From contig JADLAX010000064.1 in NCBI GenBank assembly GCA_020848035.1, forward strand, positions 1 through 39,016: a stretch of DNA of 39,016 nt, written 5' to 3'. Position 1 is the stretch's first letter; every line of letters starts with the position of its first letter. Source of the stretch: Anaerolineae bacterium. Lineage in GTDB: Bacteria > Chloroflexota > Anaerolineae > Promineifilales > Promineifilaceae. The position numbers were made by a program, and so were the translations under genes. Under the pieces are notes generated by a model that worked only from the letters and a program-made list of their open reading frames with translations, was not told the origin of the DNA and did no database searches. Positions 16,486 through 25,481 of this stretch are shown piece by piece.

Positions 16486-19404
16486 TGGCTTTAAGCGCTG
16501 CTCAATTTTGGCCAGAACCGCTGCATTATTCAGGCCAAGCGCCAATTCTTTGGCTTCTTGCCATTTTTGTACGGCCGTTACCCGGTCTTCAAACATGTTG
16601 TAAAAATCGCCCAGATGAACCAGGCAGTAGGTCCTGTGCAGGGTGTCGTTCAGCCGGGTGAAGGCGGCCAGGCATTCTTCGGCCAGCTGCATCGCCTCGG
16701 CAATTTTGTCTTCCGAGCGAAAAATGAGGCAGCGCAAGAAGCACACTTCGGCGGCGGACTGCCGATCGCCCATTTGCCCCAGGCTGGCCTGACTTTCGTG
16801 GGCCAGCGCATGGGCCTCGGCAAACCGACCGCGCAGCCGGTAGACAAAGGCCACCCCTTTTTGGGCCATCGCAATTTCACCGAGATCCGCCAACGAATGG
16901 GCCAGCCGCAGCGATGCCTCCGCATATTCCTCGGCCAGATCAAGCTGATCCAGCGCCAGCATGATGAAAACCAACAGGCGCAGGCTGCGGCAGTGACCCA
17001 GCGGCACCACGGCGGCACGCTGCCGGGCGGCGGCATCTTCGGCCAGCAGCCGGGCGGCTTCGTCATTACCCTGGCGATGACGCAGGCGGGCCAGGCGGTA
17101 GAGAGCAGCGGCCGTTCCCGGTTCGTCGTTGTGTGCCTGGCGCAGGGCCAGCACCCGGTTCAGGCGTGTTTCGGCCTCCTCATGCAGCGTTTGCTGAATG
17201 TCGATGCGGGCCAGCTCATATTCGGCATTGGCAACGCCAGCGCCGTCCGCCAGCTCATCGTATAGGGTGAGTGCCTTTTGCAGCCAGCCGCGGGCCTCTT
17301 CGTGGTCCCCCTGCTCCAGGCAGGCCTGCCCCCACCAGAGCCAGTTTTGCGCCAGCTGCGGCTCGTCTTCCAGCCGGACGGCCGCTTGAAAGGCCACTGC
17401 AAACGCTTCACGCGCCTGCTCAAACCGGCCCTGGGCAAACCAGGCATCTTTGAGAACGGCCGTAAAATGCAGCACCATCGGCCACAGCTGGGCAGATTCG
17501 GCGTAGCGAACGGCCGTTTCCAGATTGCCCCACTCCGGTTGAAGCTGCGGGTAAGCGGTGGCATGTGTAGCGGCAAAATCGGCAAAGTAGCTGACGTAAC
17601 GCGCCTGCATCGGTGCGGCATTGCTGAGCTTTTCCTGGGCAAACTCGGCCAGCAAGGCGTGCTGCCGATAACGACGGCCGCCTTTTTCCACATCGCTCAG
17701 CAGAGAAAGCTGCACCAGGTCATGCAGCCGATCCTCCACCAGGTATTTGTCCATCTGGGCAATGTGGGCCAGGGCTTCCAGCGAAAAGGTGCGCCCACCA
17801 AACAGCCCCAGCAGGGCAAACAGGCGGCTCTGCGTCTCATCCAGGTAGGTCCAGCTCAGTTCAAACGTCTCGCGAATGCGCTGCGTTTCATTCGCTAAAT
17901 CCAGCGGCTTGAGCTGCTGCTTGAGCTGGTCTACAAAGTCCGGCAGGGTGCGGCGCGGTCGGAAAGCCAGGTAGCTCCCGGCAATGTCAATCGCCAGCGG
18001 CAGATTGCCCACCAGGGCACAAATCTCGCCCAGCGCTTCCGGGGCGGCGGCGGCTCGCTCTTCGTCCAGGTGGCGCAGCAGCAGCTGACGGCCGTTTTCC
18101 GGCGAAAACTGGCTCAACGGCAGCGGTTCGGCAGCCACACTCAGCACCGTGCGCTCCAACCGGCTGGTGATGAGCACAGCACAGCGCCCGGTTTCGGGGA
18201 GGAGCGGCCGTATTTTGGCCCCCGCCCACACGTCATCCAGCACTAGCAGCGCCTGCTTATCGGCCAGAATTTCACCAATCACCGCCAGGCGCACTTCACC
18301 CGACTTTTGCTGGCTCAAATCGTAGCCGTAAGCCGCAGCCCAGCGGATGGCAATCTCTTCGGGCGGCTCATCAACCACATTGGCCCACAGCACGCCGTCG
18401 GGGAAATGGGGGCGCAAGTGATGGGCCAGGTGCAGCGCCAGCGTGGTTTTGCCGATGCCGCCCATGCCCACAATGCCCAGTCGCGCCGGGGGGCCAACGG
18501 CCGTCAGCGCCGCCGCCAAATCGGCCACAGCCTGCTCACGCCCCAAGAAAAACGGGGGCAGCCGGGGGGCCAGAAACGGGGTTGTCGGCTCCGAGGCGGG
18601 CGTCAAGATGGGCAGCGGCCTGGTGTTGGGCCGCGTTGCCGTCTTCATGTCGCGAATTTTGACGTACAGCTCTTCCGTTGTCGGCGAAGGCCGGGCATTC
18701 AGATGAACCAACAGCATTTCACGGCAGCGTTCGTACTGCGTCAGGGCGGCGGCCCTCTGGTCGGTGCTGGCCAGCAGCCACATGAGAGATTGGTGGGCCG
18801 ATTCGCGCCAGGGCATCAGCTCCAGCGCCCGCATGGCATAACGGATGCCGGTTTCAAAATCGGCCGTTTGTTTCATGGATGACTGGACAATGGTATCCAG
18901 GGCGTACCACATCAGCTCTTCCAGCCGAAGCCGCCGACTCAACAGCCACTCGTCAAAATGATTCAAATCTGGCTGGGAGAACCCGGCCATAAACTCCCCG
19001 CGATAGAGGTTTACGGCTTTGATGAGCGCGGGGATGTCTGGCTGGGGCTGGCGGCGGCTGTGCCCAATCAACGATTCAAACGTGGCGACATCACACCAGT
19101 AATGCGCCTGCTGGTTAAAAATGATTTCCGGCTTGGAGACATCGAGGTAGGGGGAAAAACCGGCATTACGCAGGGCGGTCAGAGCCACGCGCAAATTGGC
19201 CAGGGCCATCTTTTTGGACTTTTCGGGCCAGAAGATGCTGGCCAGCTCTTCACGCTGGTGGTAGCGGTCGTTGAGAACCAGGTAACAAACGAGGGCACGG
19301 TTTTTTAAGGCAACGTCGGAAGTGAACGTTTTGGGGGAACGGCCGTTGCCCCAACCAAGCTCAAATTTCCCCAGCATGGTGATGCGCAGTTCGTTCTGGC
19401 TCAT
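16477..19404 (-). CDS. BTAD/NB-ARC/TPR transcriptional regulator (SARP/AfsR-like STAND protein)
   Basis: Product of 975 residues. Residues about 5-100 form an OmpR-type winged helix and 105-255 the BTAD domain of SARP regulators (YRGEFMAGF, ALELMPWRESAHQSLM). Residues 285-560 form the NB-ARC ATPase, with P-loop GMGGIGKTT near residue 315, kinase-2 LLVLDDVW and GNLPLAI. Residues 620-975 are TPR-like helical repeats. STAND proteins of this layout switch on transcription when a ligand is sensed by the repeats. The last codons E-G-stop are formed by the GAGGGATGA unit of the adjacent heptamer repeat, so the original C-terminus may have been altered. A 31-residue peptide ORF lies 103 bases upstream in the same orientation. 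Confidence 0.9.
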   Translation of the reverse strand: MSQNELRITMLGKFELGWGNGRSPKTFTSDVALKNRALVCYLVLNDRYHQREELASIFWPEKSKKMALANLRVALTALRNAGFSPYLDVSKPEIIFNQQAHYWCDVATFESLIGHSRRQPQPDIPALIKAVNLYRGEFMAGFSQPDLNHFDEWLLSRRLRLEELMWYALDTIVQSSMKQTADFETGIRYAMRALELMPWRESAHQSLMWLLASTDQRAAALTQYERCREMLLVHLNARPSPTTEELYVKIRDMKTATRPNTRPLPILTPASEPTTPFLAPRLPPFFLGREQAVADLAAALTAVGPPARLGIVGMGGIGKTTLALHLAHHLRPHFPDGVLWANVVDEPPEEIAIRWAAAYGYDLSQQKSGEVRLAVIGEILADKQALLVLDDVWAGAKIRPLLPETGRCAVLITSRLERTVLSVAAEPLPLSQFSPENGRQLLLRHLDEERAAAAPEALGEICALVGNLPLAIDIAGSYLAFRPRRTLPDFVDQLKQQLKPLDLANETQRIRETFELSWTYLDETQSRLFALLGLFGGRTFSLEALAHIAQMDKYLVEDRLHDLVQLSLLSDVEKGGRRYRQHALLAEFAQEKLSNAAPMQARYVSYFADFAATHATAYPQLQPEWGNLETAVRYAESAQLWPMVLHFTAVLKDAWFAQGRFEQAREAFAVAFQAAVRLEDEPQLAQNWLWWGQACLEQGDHEEARGWLQKALTLYDELADGAGVANAEYELARIDIQQTLHEEAETRLNRVLALRQAHNDEPGTAAALYRLARLRHRQGNDEAARLLAEDAAARQRAAVVPLGHCRSLRLLVFIMLALDQLDLAEEYAEASLRLAHSLADLGEIAMAQKGVAFVYRLRGRFAEAHALAHESQASLGQMGDRQSAAEVCFLRCLIFRSEDKIAEAMQLAEECLAAFTRLNDTLHRTYCLVHLGDFYNMFEDRVTAVQKWQEAKELALGLNNAAVLAKIEQRLKPEG

Positions 19405-19507
19405 GGTTCTTTTTTCTCTCTTCCACTAAACCGCAAGATTGGTTGATCACACACCGAAGCAATTAACGCTGTATTTACGGCCGTTCCTTACCATACCACC
19501 CAGGATT

Positions 19508-19603
19508 CTACGTTAAAACAAACAGCCCAACACCCAGCGGATTATAAAACAGCTGGGTCAGGGCGCAATAAATCGTTAGCTTCGTGGGTATCGGTGAATT
19601 CAC
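19508..19603 (-). CDS. Short peptide ORF (31 residues) upstream of the regulator
   Basis: A GTG at 19603 is preceded by a strong AAAGGAGG at six bases' spacing. The peptide starts with MNSPIPTK and ends FYNPLGVGLFVLT; the second half is hydrophobic. It reads toward the BTAD/NB-ARC/TPR gene, 103 bases before its start. It could be a leader peptide or a signal peptide sensed by the TPR domain, as in peptide-sensing TPR regulators of Firmicutes; both are conjecture. It is not similar to a peptide family known to me. The ribosome site is the main evidence that it is translated. Confidence 0.45.
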   Translation of the reverse strand: MNSPIPTKLTIYCALTQLFYNPLGVGLFVLT

Positions 19604-19825
19604 GTTCAGCCTCCTTTGAGCACGCTAGAAAACGCACCAGGAGAAAACGTATTGGATTTTTGGGGTGGATGTGCTGATTTACCGAGGCCAACGTTGTCTA
19701 AGTAAACGCTAGTTATTACAGGGCAGCGTCAACCTGTCTGGCAGTTTAACTGGCGTTTATCTCCCGAACGGCCGTCAATTACCGGAGAAAAAGTGGTCGT
19801 TCGTTTAAGTCCAGGAGGGGTGAAA

Positions 19826-19856
19826 GAAACGGCCGTCTTCCCCAGACGGCCGTTTC
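19826..19856 (-). terminator. Terminator from two inverted ACGGCCGT copies
   Basis: Perfect 13-bp arms (19826-19838 and 19844-19856) with a five-base loop; each arm contains one ACGGCCGT. On the minus strand T-rich sequence follows, so it ends the metallophosphoesterase gene 18 bases after its stop. Confidence 0.8.
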
Positions 19857-19874
19857 GCTTTTCTAGCGGGCCAG

Positions 19875-20753
19875 CTAATCGACCGTCCAGCCCGGCGCGC
19901 CGCGATACGGCCGTAAATCCTCATCCTCCAACACCGCCCGCACGCTCTCTTCCATGCTGATCTGCCCGGCCATCACCGCATCCTGATAGCGTGTGGCCCA
20001 GCGGTAAACAAGCCCGCCGGCACGGCGCAGCTCCACCAGCATCAGCTGGGCCAGCGGCCCAGCCCCCTCCAAAAAGCCCGAATGGGCATAATCTTGCTCC
20101 ACGCGGGCAAAGTCGTAGGGCAGGCGGACAATCTCAGGCTGCCACCCAGCAGCGGCCGTCCAGGTAAAACGGCCGTAGCTCAACTGCCGATCGCCATCAA
20201 ACGGCGCACCCACTGAACCAATGTTGACCACCGTCGTGCCATCTATCTCCCGAATCAAAGGGCGGTGGGTGTGGCCGGTAACAAAAATGCGGGGGGCCGG
20301 GGCAATTTGGGTCCGTAGTTCGGTGTCGGTGGTTTGCGGGTAGACCCCATCGCGGTTGTCGCGCATGGAGCCATGCATCACGCGCAGCTCGCTGCCATCG
20401 GGCGCGCAAACCGAAAATTGATCCGGCATATTGGCCAAAATCGGTACGTAATCGGCGACCTGGCGGTAGGCCCAGTAGGCAAACTGCTGCACTTCGTACT
20501 CTGGCCCGGTGATACGGCCGTTAGCCGCCGCACACTCCAAAATGTAATCCTCGTGGTTGCCACGCACCAGCTGCCAATCATCGCTCTCGTGCCGGGCCAG
20601 CACCCACTCCAACGCCTCGCGGGAGAGCGGCCCCCGGTTCACGATATCGCCGTCCACCACCACGCAGTCGGGCTGCCACTGTTCAATGTCCGCCGTGACG
20701 GTTTCCAGGGCGGGCAGGTTGCCATGAATATCTGAGATAACTGCTATTTTCAC
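19875..20753 (-). CDS. Calcineurin-like metallophosphoesterase
   Basis: Product of 292 residues with the full metallophosphoesterase motif series: SDIHGN (D8, H10), GD (D36), GNHE (N66-H67) and GHTHRP near residue 160, followed by NIGSVG. This is the YfcE/phosphodiesterase-like subclass with a C-terminal extension of about 80 residues. It should bind two metal ions and hydrolyse a phosphoester; the substrate is unknown. The start at ATG 20753 gives the canonical MKIAVISDIHGN N-terminus. It is divergent from uvrB. Confidence 0.88.
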   Translation of the reverse strand: MKIAVISDIHGNLPALETVTADIEQWQPDCVVVDGDIVNRGPLSREALEWVLARHESDDWQLVRGNHEDYILECAAANGRITGPEYEVQQFAYWAYRQVADYVPILANMPDQFSVCAPDGSELRVMHGSMRDNRDGVYPQTTDTELRTQIAPAPRIFVTGHTHRPLIREIDGTTVVNIGSVGAPFDGDRQLSYGRFTWTAAAGWQPEIVRLPYDFARVEQDYAHSGFLEGAGPLAQLMLVELRRAGGLVYRWATRYQDAVMAGQISMEESVRAVLEDEDLRPYRGAPGWTVD

Positions 20754-20816
20754 GTTTCTATCCTGTCAAGTTAATAAGCGCTTAAGTCTAACAAGAACGG
20801 CCGTATTGCTCAAACT

Positions 20817-20837
20817 CCTGACACAAGATGTCATGAA
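20817..20837. promoter_or_regulatory. Dyad TGACA-N5-TGTCA upstream of uvrB
   Basis: TGACA and TGTCA are separated by CAAGA, about 100 bases before uvrB. The 21-base site matches that at 27329-27349 upstream of uvrA at all but three positions. It is a candidate binding site for a regulator shared by the two genes. Confidence 0.45.
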
Positions 20838-20847
20838 CTACCTCTAT

Positions 20848-20917
20848 AGTTAAAAGTAAATAGTGATAAGTGAAAAGTTTGAACCCACTTTTCACTTTTT
20901 ACTTTTCACTTTTCACT
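20848..20917. repeat. Heptamer inverted-repeat hairpin, unit AAAAGTG
   Basis: Arms of 31 bases (20848-20878 and 20887-20917) match at 26 positions around an eight-base loop. They consist of AAAAGTG-like units. The structure ends four bases before the uvrB ribosome site, so it lies in the leader of uvrB. Confidence 0.8.
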
Positions 20918-20934
20918 GCAAAAGGAGGCTTGCA

Positions 20935-22929
20935 ATGCCTGACTTCCAGCTTGAATCTAACTACCAGCCCACCGGCGACCAGCCGCAGGCGATTGCCGGG
21001 CTGGTTAATGGCCTGGGGCAAGGACTGCGCCAGCAGCTGCTGCTGGGGGCCACCGGCACGGGCAAGACGTTTACCATGGCCAACGTCATCCAGCAAACGC
21101 AGCGCCCCACCCTGATTCTGGCTCACAACAAGACGCTGGCGGCCCAGCTGTACAGCGAATTCTCCCACTTCTTCCCCCACAACGCGGTGAGCTACTTTGT
21201 GAGCTACTACGACTACTACCAGCCCGAAGCGTACATTCCGCGCACCGACACCTACATCGAAAAGACAACCGAGATCAACGAGGAGATTGAGCGGATGCGC
21301 CTGGCCGCCACGCAGGCGCTGGCTACGCGAAGGGATGTGATTGTCGTGGCCAGCGTGAGCGCCATTTACGGGCTGGGCGATCCGGTGCGTTACGACCAGG
21401 CACGCGTGTCGTTTACCGTGGGTGAGGTGAAGCAGCGGCAGAAAACGCTGCGGCAGCTCATCGGCATTCAGTATGAGCGGAACGAGATGGACTTTAAGAT
21501 TGGCAGCTTTCGGGTGCGGGGGGATGTGCTGGAGATACGGCCGTCTTACACCGAATCCGCCTACCGCATCACCTTCTGGGGGGACGATGTGGAGCAAATC
21601 ACCGAGATTGACCCGCTGACGGGCGAACTGCTGGCCGAGCTGGACAGCCTGACCATTCACCCCGCCCGCCACTTCATTCCACCCGCCGACGAGATGGAAG
21701 AGGCGATCAACCGCATCGAGGCGGAGCTGGAGGCGCGGCTGGACGAGCTGGGCGCAGACAACCGCCTGCTGGCCCAGCAGCGGCTGGAGCAGCGCACCCG
21801 CTACGACATCGAAATGCTGCGCGAGCTGGGCTACTGCCAGGGCATCGAAAATTACAGCCTGCACTTCTCGCCCAACCGCCTGCCCGGCAGCCCGCCGTGG
21901 ACCCTGCTCGATTATTTCCCGGACGACTACCTGATGGTCGTCGACGAAAGCCATATGACTATTCCGCAGATCCGGGCGATGTACAACGGCGACCGGCAGC
22001 GCAAAGAAACGCTGGTGGAGCACGGTTTCCGCCTGCCCAGCGCCCTGGACAACCGCCCGCTCACCTTCAACGAGTGGGCCGAGCGTGCTTACCAGGTGCT
22101 TTACACCTCGGCCACGCCAGGAGCGTACGAACTGGCGCAGACGGAGCAAACCGTCGAGCAAATCATTCGCCCCACCGGCCTGCTAGACCCGGAAATTGAA
22201 ATACGGCCGATTCGCGGCCAGGTCGACGATTTGCTGTTTGAGCTCAAAAAGCGGGTGGCGGTGGGGCAGCGTGCCCTCATCACCACGCTCACCAAGCGCA
22301 TGGCCGAGGATTTGTCCCAGTATCTACGCGATATGGACATGAAGGTGCATTACCTGCACAGCGAGGTCGATACCTTTGAGCGGGTGGAAATCTTGCAGGA
22401 TTTGCGGGCAGGCGTGTACGATGCGGTGGTGGGCATTAATCTGCTGCGCGAGGGGCTGGACCTGCCGGAAGTGTCGCTGGTGGCGATTCTGGATGCAGAC
22501 AAAGAAGGCTTTTTACGCTCCGACCGGGCGCTGATCCAGACGATTGGCCGGGCGGCCCGCCACGAAGCCGGGCAGGTGATCATGTATGCCGACCGGGTGA
22601 CCGATTCGATGCAGCGGGCGATTGACGAGACCAACCGGCGGCGCGCCAAACAGGCGGCGTACAACGCGGCCCACGGCATCGTGCCGCAGACGATTGTGAA
22701 GCAGTTGGACAAGCTGTTGAAGGTGCGGGAAGCGGAAACGGCCGCTTCGACAGGCACAGGGCTAGCCATTGCCGAACCTGCCCCAGGCTACGAGACCGAG
22801 GAGCTTTTGGTGCAGCTTGATGAACTGGAAGGGGCGATGAAAACGGCCGCAATCAACCTGGAATTTGAAAAAGCGGCCCGCCTGCGCGACCAACTCATCG
22901 CCCTGCGCCAGCAGTTGGAACCAGCGTAA
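20935..22929 (+). CDS. uvrB: Excinuclease ABC subunit B
   Basis: Damage-verification helicase of nucleotide excision repair; it is loaded by UvrA and recruits UvrC. The 664-residue product (E. coli 673) has Walker A GATGTGKT at residues 38-45, the beta-hairpin region YYDYYQPEAY, the DESH box, YTSATPGAYE, the motif VI region QTIGRAARH, and a C-terminal UVR domain (LEFEKAARLRDQL) that contacts UvrC. ATG 20935 is chosen because AAAGGAGG lies seven bases upstream; the longer frame from 20863 only translates the heptamer repeat. A dyad shared with uvrA precedes it. Confidence 0.98.
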   Translation: MPDFQLESNYQPTGDQPQAIAGLVNGLGQGLRQQLLLGATGTGKTFTMANVIQQTQRPTLILAHNKTLAAQLYSEFSHFFPHNAVSYFVSYYDYYQPEAYIPRTDTYIEKTTEINEEIERMRLAATQALATRRDVIVVASVSAIYGLGDPVRYDQARVSFTVGEVKQRQKTLRQLIGIQYERNEMDFKIGSFRVRGDVLEIRPSYTESAYRITFWGDDVEQITEIDPLTGELLAELDSLTIHPARHFIPPADEMEEAINRIEAELEARLDELGADNRLLAQQRLEQRTRYDIEMLRELGYCQGIENYSLHFSPNRLPGSPPWTLLDYFPDDYLMVVDESHMTIPQIRAMYNGDRQRKETLVEHGFRLPSALDNRPLTFNEWAERAYQVLYTSATPGAYELAQTEQTVEQIIRPTGLLDPEIEIRPIRGQVDDLLFELKKRVAVGQRALITTLTKRMAEDLSQYLRDMDMKVHYLHSEVDTFERVEILQDLRAGVYDAVVGINLLREGLDLPEVSLVAILDADKEGFLRSDRALIQTIGRAARHEAGQVIMYADRVTDSMQRAIDETNRRRAKQAAYNAAHGIVPQTIVKQLDKLLKVREAETAASTGTGLAIAEPAPGYETEELLVQLDELEGAMKTAAINLEFEKAARLRDQLIALRQQLEPA

Positions 22930-22966
22930 CAAAGGTTTGCCTGGGGCAGAATATTCGCTAAAATTA

Positions 22967-22978
22967 GAACATTCGTTT
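22967..22978 (+). promoter_or_regulatory. Possible LexA (SOS) box before the DinB-fold gene
   Basis: GAACATTCGTTT differs by one base from GAAC-N4-GTTC, the Gram-positive-type LexA core. It lies 37 bases before ATG 23016. A better match occurs before uvrA (27431). Confidence 0.35.
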
Positions 22979-23015
22979 TATCCCGTCCACGTTTTTAGCG
23001 GTTGAGGAGGCCAAA

Positions 23016-23528
23016 ATGGATTTTTCAGGGTGTCAACTACAGTTACGGCAAAATTGCGAGCTGATTCGCGAACTGGTGGCCGACATCTCACCAGAGCAGG
23101 CCCGGCGCAAGCCCACGCCCGACGATTGGTCGGTTTTGGAAGTGATCAATCATCTGTACGACGAAGAACGTGAAGACTTCCGCCAGCGGTTTGACTATCT
23201 GCTGCACCACCCCGGCGAACCGTGGCCGCCCATCGATCCCCAGGGCTGGGTGACCGAGCGGCATTACAACGAGCGCGACCTGTCCACTTCGCTGCAAAAC
23301 TTTCTCGATGAGCGGCAAAAGTCGCTCACCTGGTTGGCCACTCTGCCCAACCCCACCCTCGACGCCCACGAAACCCACCCTGTGGCGGGTAAATTCTACG
23401 CTGGTGACATGCTGGCTGCCTGGGTGGCCCACGATGTGCTGCACCTGCGCCAGCTGATTGAGCTGAAATACTTTTTGCTGGTGGAATTGGTACGGCCGTA
23501 CAACCCACAATACGCTGGAGATTGGTAA
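23016..23528 (+). CDS. DinB-superfamily protein (DinB_2)
   Basis: Product of 170 residues with the DinB/YfiT four-helix layout. The likely metal ligands are H46 (VINHLYDEE), H139 and H143 (AHDVLHLRQL). GAGGAGG precedes ATG 23016. It is distinct in sequence from the DinB-fold protein at 1397. The AlkC-like gene begins ten bases after its stop, which indicates an operon of these two, 86 bases downstream of uvrB. A possible SOS box lies upstream, in keeping with the damage-inducible founding member in Bacillus. The thiol substrate, if any, is unknown. Confidence 0.87.
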   Translation: MDFSGCQLQLRQNCELIRELVADISPEQARRKPTPDDWSVLEVINHLYDEEREDFRQRFDYLLHHPGEPWPPIDPQGWVTERHYNERDLSTSLQNFLDERQKSLTWLATLPNPTLDAHETHPVAGKFYAGDMLAAWVAHDVLHLRQLIELKYFLLVELVRPYNPQYAGDW

Positions 23529-23538
23529 AAACTTCCTT

Positions 23539-24654
23539 ATGAGCGAAAACAAACTATTCAAAGATTATTTTGACAAAGCGTTGGCGCAACGGCTGGCCGA
23601 GATGATTACGGCCGTTTATCCCCCCTTCCCCGCCGCTGCCTTTGTGAACCAGGTTGCGCCGCAGCTGGATGGCCTGGAGATGAAGCAGCGCACCACCGTC
23701 TTCGTGCAGGGGTTTCGCGACCATTTGCCGACTGGTTTTGCCAATGCCTGGGCCGTGCTGGAAGCCGCCCTCGGCGCAGAGCTGGCCGACGGCGATGGCA
23801 TGTTCAACGACGGCTGGCACCTGTGGCCGATTGCCCACTTCATCGAGGTGTTTGGGTTGGAAGAGTTTGAGGTGGGGGTGCGCGCCATGCGCGAGATTAC
23901 CAAGCGACACACGGCCGAATTTGCCATACGGCCGTTCCTCATTCACCATCAAGACGAAATGCTGGCCATCCTGCACACCTGGACCGCCGATGAAAATCCG
24001 CACGTGCGGCGGCTGGTCAGCGAAGGCACGCGGCCCCGGCTGCCCTGGGCCGGGCGTTTACACGCCTTCATCGAAGACCCCAGCCTGACGCTGGCGCTGC
24101 TGGAAAAGCTCAAGGATGACCCGTCGGAGTATGTGCGCCGCTCGGTGGGCAACCACCTCAACGACATCGCCAAAGACCATCCACAGCTGGTCATCAAGAC
24201 GTGCCGCCGCTGGTGGCAGGATGGCTCGCCGGAGCGGCGCTGGATTGTGCAGCGGGCGCTGCGCACCCTGGTCAAAGCGGGCGACCCGGATGCGTTGGCG
24301 GTGCTGGGGTATGGCTCGGCCCAGGTTGAACTGACCAACTTCAGCCTGACACCCGATGTCTTGCAGCTGGGGGAAAAGCTGACGCTCGCCTTTGCCCTGC
24401 ACAACCCAACCGACACCGAACAAAACGTGGTGATTGATTTTGTGATTCACTTTGTGAAGGCCAATGGGCAGACAAGTGGCAAGGTGTTTAAGCTGAAAAC
24501 TGCCGTACTCGCCCCCCACGACTCCCTCACCATCGAAAAAAGCCATCTCATCCGCCCCATCACCACCCGAACGTATTATCCCGGCACCCACCGCGCCGAA
24601 ATTCAGGTCAACGGCCAGCGCCTCGGCGAACGCAGCTTTGAACTAATCGTGTAA
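23539..24654 (+). CDS. AlkC-like DNA alkylation repair glycosylase (HEAT-like repeats plus Ig-like domain)
   Basis: Product of 371 residues. Residues about 1-260 are alpha-helical HEAT-like repeats typical of the AlkC/AlkD family (NPHVRRLVSEGTRPRLPW, DPSEYVRRSVGNHLNDIAKD, RWIVQRALRTLVKAGDPDAL). Residues 265-371 form an Ig-like beta domain (LQLGEKLTLAFALHNP, LIRPITTRTYYPG), which matches the Ig-fused AlkC form. Such enzymes excise N3-alkylpurines from DNA. ATG 23539 overlaps no other gene and is ten bases behind the DinB-fold stop. Its place between uvrB and uvrA supports a role in repair. AlkC assignment rests on pattern memory, not on alignment. Confidence 0.82.
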   Translation: MSENKLFKDYFDKALAQRLAEMITAVYPPFPAAAFVNQVAPQLDGLEMKQRTTVFVQGFRDHLPTGFANAWAVLEAALGAELADGDGMFNDGWHLWPIAHFIEVFGLEEFEVGVRAMREITKRHTAEFAIRPFLIHHQDEMLAILHTWTADENPHVRRLVSEGTRPRLPWAGRLHAFIEDPSLTLALLEKLKDDPSEYVRRSVGNHLNDIAKDHPQLVIKTCRRWWQDGSPERRWIVQRALRTLVKAGDPDALAVLGYGSAQVELTNFSLTPDVLQLGEKLTLAFALHNPTDTEQNVVIDFVIHFVKANGQTSGKVFKLKTAVLAPHDSLTIEKSHLIRPITTRTYYPGTHRAEIQVNGQRLGERSFELIV

Positions 24655-24670
24655 CAATGGGACAGTGATC

Positions 24671-24742
24671 AACACAGGTTTTCGCTGATTTCCTCTCGGT
24701 GAAACTCTGTATTTTCTCTGTGCCTCTCTGTGTTCCACTTTT
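24671..24742. repeat. C/T-rich low-complexity intergenic block
   Basis: A run of CTCTGT/CTCTG-like words (CTCTGTGCCTCTCTGTGTT) fills the space before the hydrolase gene. It looks like a dispersed intergenic repeat, but no second copy is in this window. Confidence 0.35.
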
Positions 24743-24759
24743 CCCAAAAAGGAGAACTG

Positions 24760-25419
24760 ATGAAAATAAAAGCAAATGATTCAGAAGCAGAAGCCCATTT
24801 GGCCGTACCACCCAGCGGAAAAGGGCCTGGCGTTCTGGTTTTGCATCCCTGGTGGGGTCTAAACGAGGACATCAAACAGGTGGCCAACCAGCTGGCTGAG
24901 GCGGGCTTTGTGGCCCTGGCCCCGGATTTGTACGACGGCCGTATCGCCACCACCATCGCTCAGGCCGAAACCTTTGCCGGGCAACTAGACTCGGACAAAG
25001 CGGCTCAAATTGTGCGGGCGGCTCAGGCAGAGTTACTGGCACACGACGCCTGCCAGGGGGACCAAATTGGCGTGATCGGCTTCTCGTTGGGAGCCGGATT
25101 TGCTGTCTGGCTGGCCCATGCACAGCAAGCGGCGGTGGCCGCCGTTGTGCTGTTCTACGGCCTGGGCTGGACGGAAGAAACCAACACGCAGGCCAGCTAT
25201 CTGGGCCATTTTGCGGCCAACGATCCGTATGAAGATGACAATTATCGGGATGAATTTGAACAGCGCTTGAAGGGATACGGCCGTCCCACCACCTTCCACA
25301 TCTACCCCAACACCGGCCACTGGTTTTTTGAACCATCCCGCCCCGACGCCTACGATGCGGCCGCTTCGCAGCTGGCCTGGGAGCGCACCATCACTTTCCT
25401 GAATGAGGCGCTTGGCTGA
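24760..25419 (+). CDS. Dienelactone hydrolase family protein
   Basis: Cytosolic alpha/beta hydrolase of 219 residues. The nucleophile lies in GFSLGAG (S109), with D155 (AANDPYED) and H187 (NTGHWF) completing the triad. The classical family nucleophile is cysteine in GxCxGG, so the serine suggests an esterase-like member; the substrate is unknown. LHPWWGL near residue 29 and APDLYDG near residue 53 are family features. AAAAAGGAGAA precedes ATG 24760. The gene converges on the kinase-esterase gene, with a hairpin between them. Confidence 0.87.
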   Translation: MKIKANDSEAEAHLAVPPSGKGPGVLVLHPWWGLNEDIKQVANQLAEAGFVALAPDLYDGRIATTIAQAETFAGQLDSDKAAQIVRAAQAELLAHDACQGDQIGVIGFSLGAGFAVWLAHAQQAAVAAVVLFYGLGWTEETNTQASYLGHFAANDPYEDDNYRDEFEQRLKGYGRPTTFHIYPNTGHWFFEPSRPDAYDAAASQLAWERTITFLNEALG

Positions 25420-25428
25420 AAGTCCCCC

Positions 25429-25481
25429 GTAGCCGCAGTTTCTTTCCGCGCTGTTTTTTCGCGGTAAGAAACCACGGCTAC
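25429..25481. terminator. Imperfect 22-bp hairpin between convergent genes
   Basis: Arms 25429-25450 and 25460-25481 match at all but three positions around a T-rich loop. The right arm contains the stop codon of the minus-strand gene. It probably serves as a two-way terminator and looks like a dispersed palindromic element. Confidence 0.6.

Larger units (their letters stand above)
19405..19874. other. Gap upstream of the STAND regulator
   Basis: This 470-base gap holds a short ORF on the minus strand (19508-19603), a 7-bp stem at 19532-19538/19552-19558 inside that ORF, ACGGCCGT copies at 19477, 19768, 19829 and 19846, and the terminator of the phosphoesterase gene. No clear promoter was found. 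Confidence 0.5.

Noticed and set aside
20863..20934. N-terminal extension of UvrB
   Set aside because: The extension only translates the AAAAGTG hairpin; ATG 20935 has a strong ribosome site and matches the family N-terminus.
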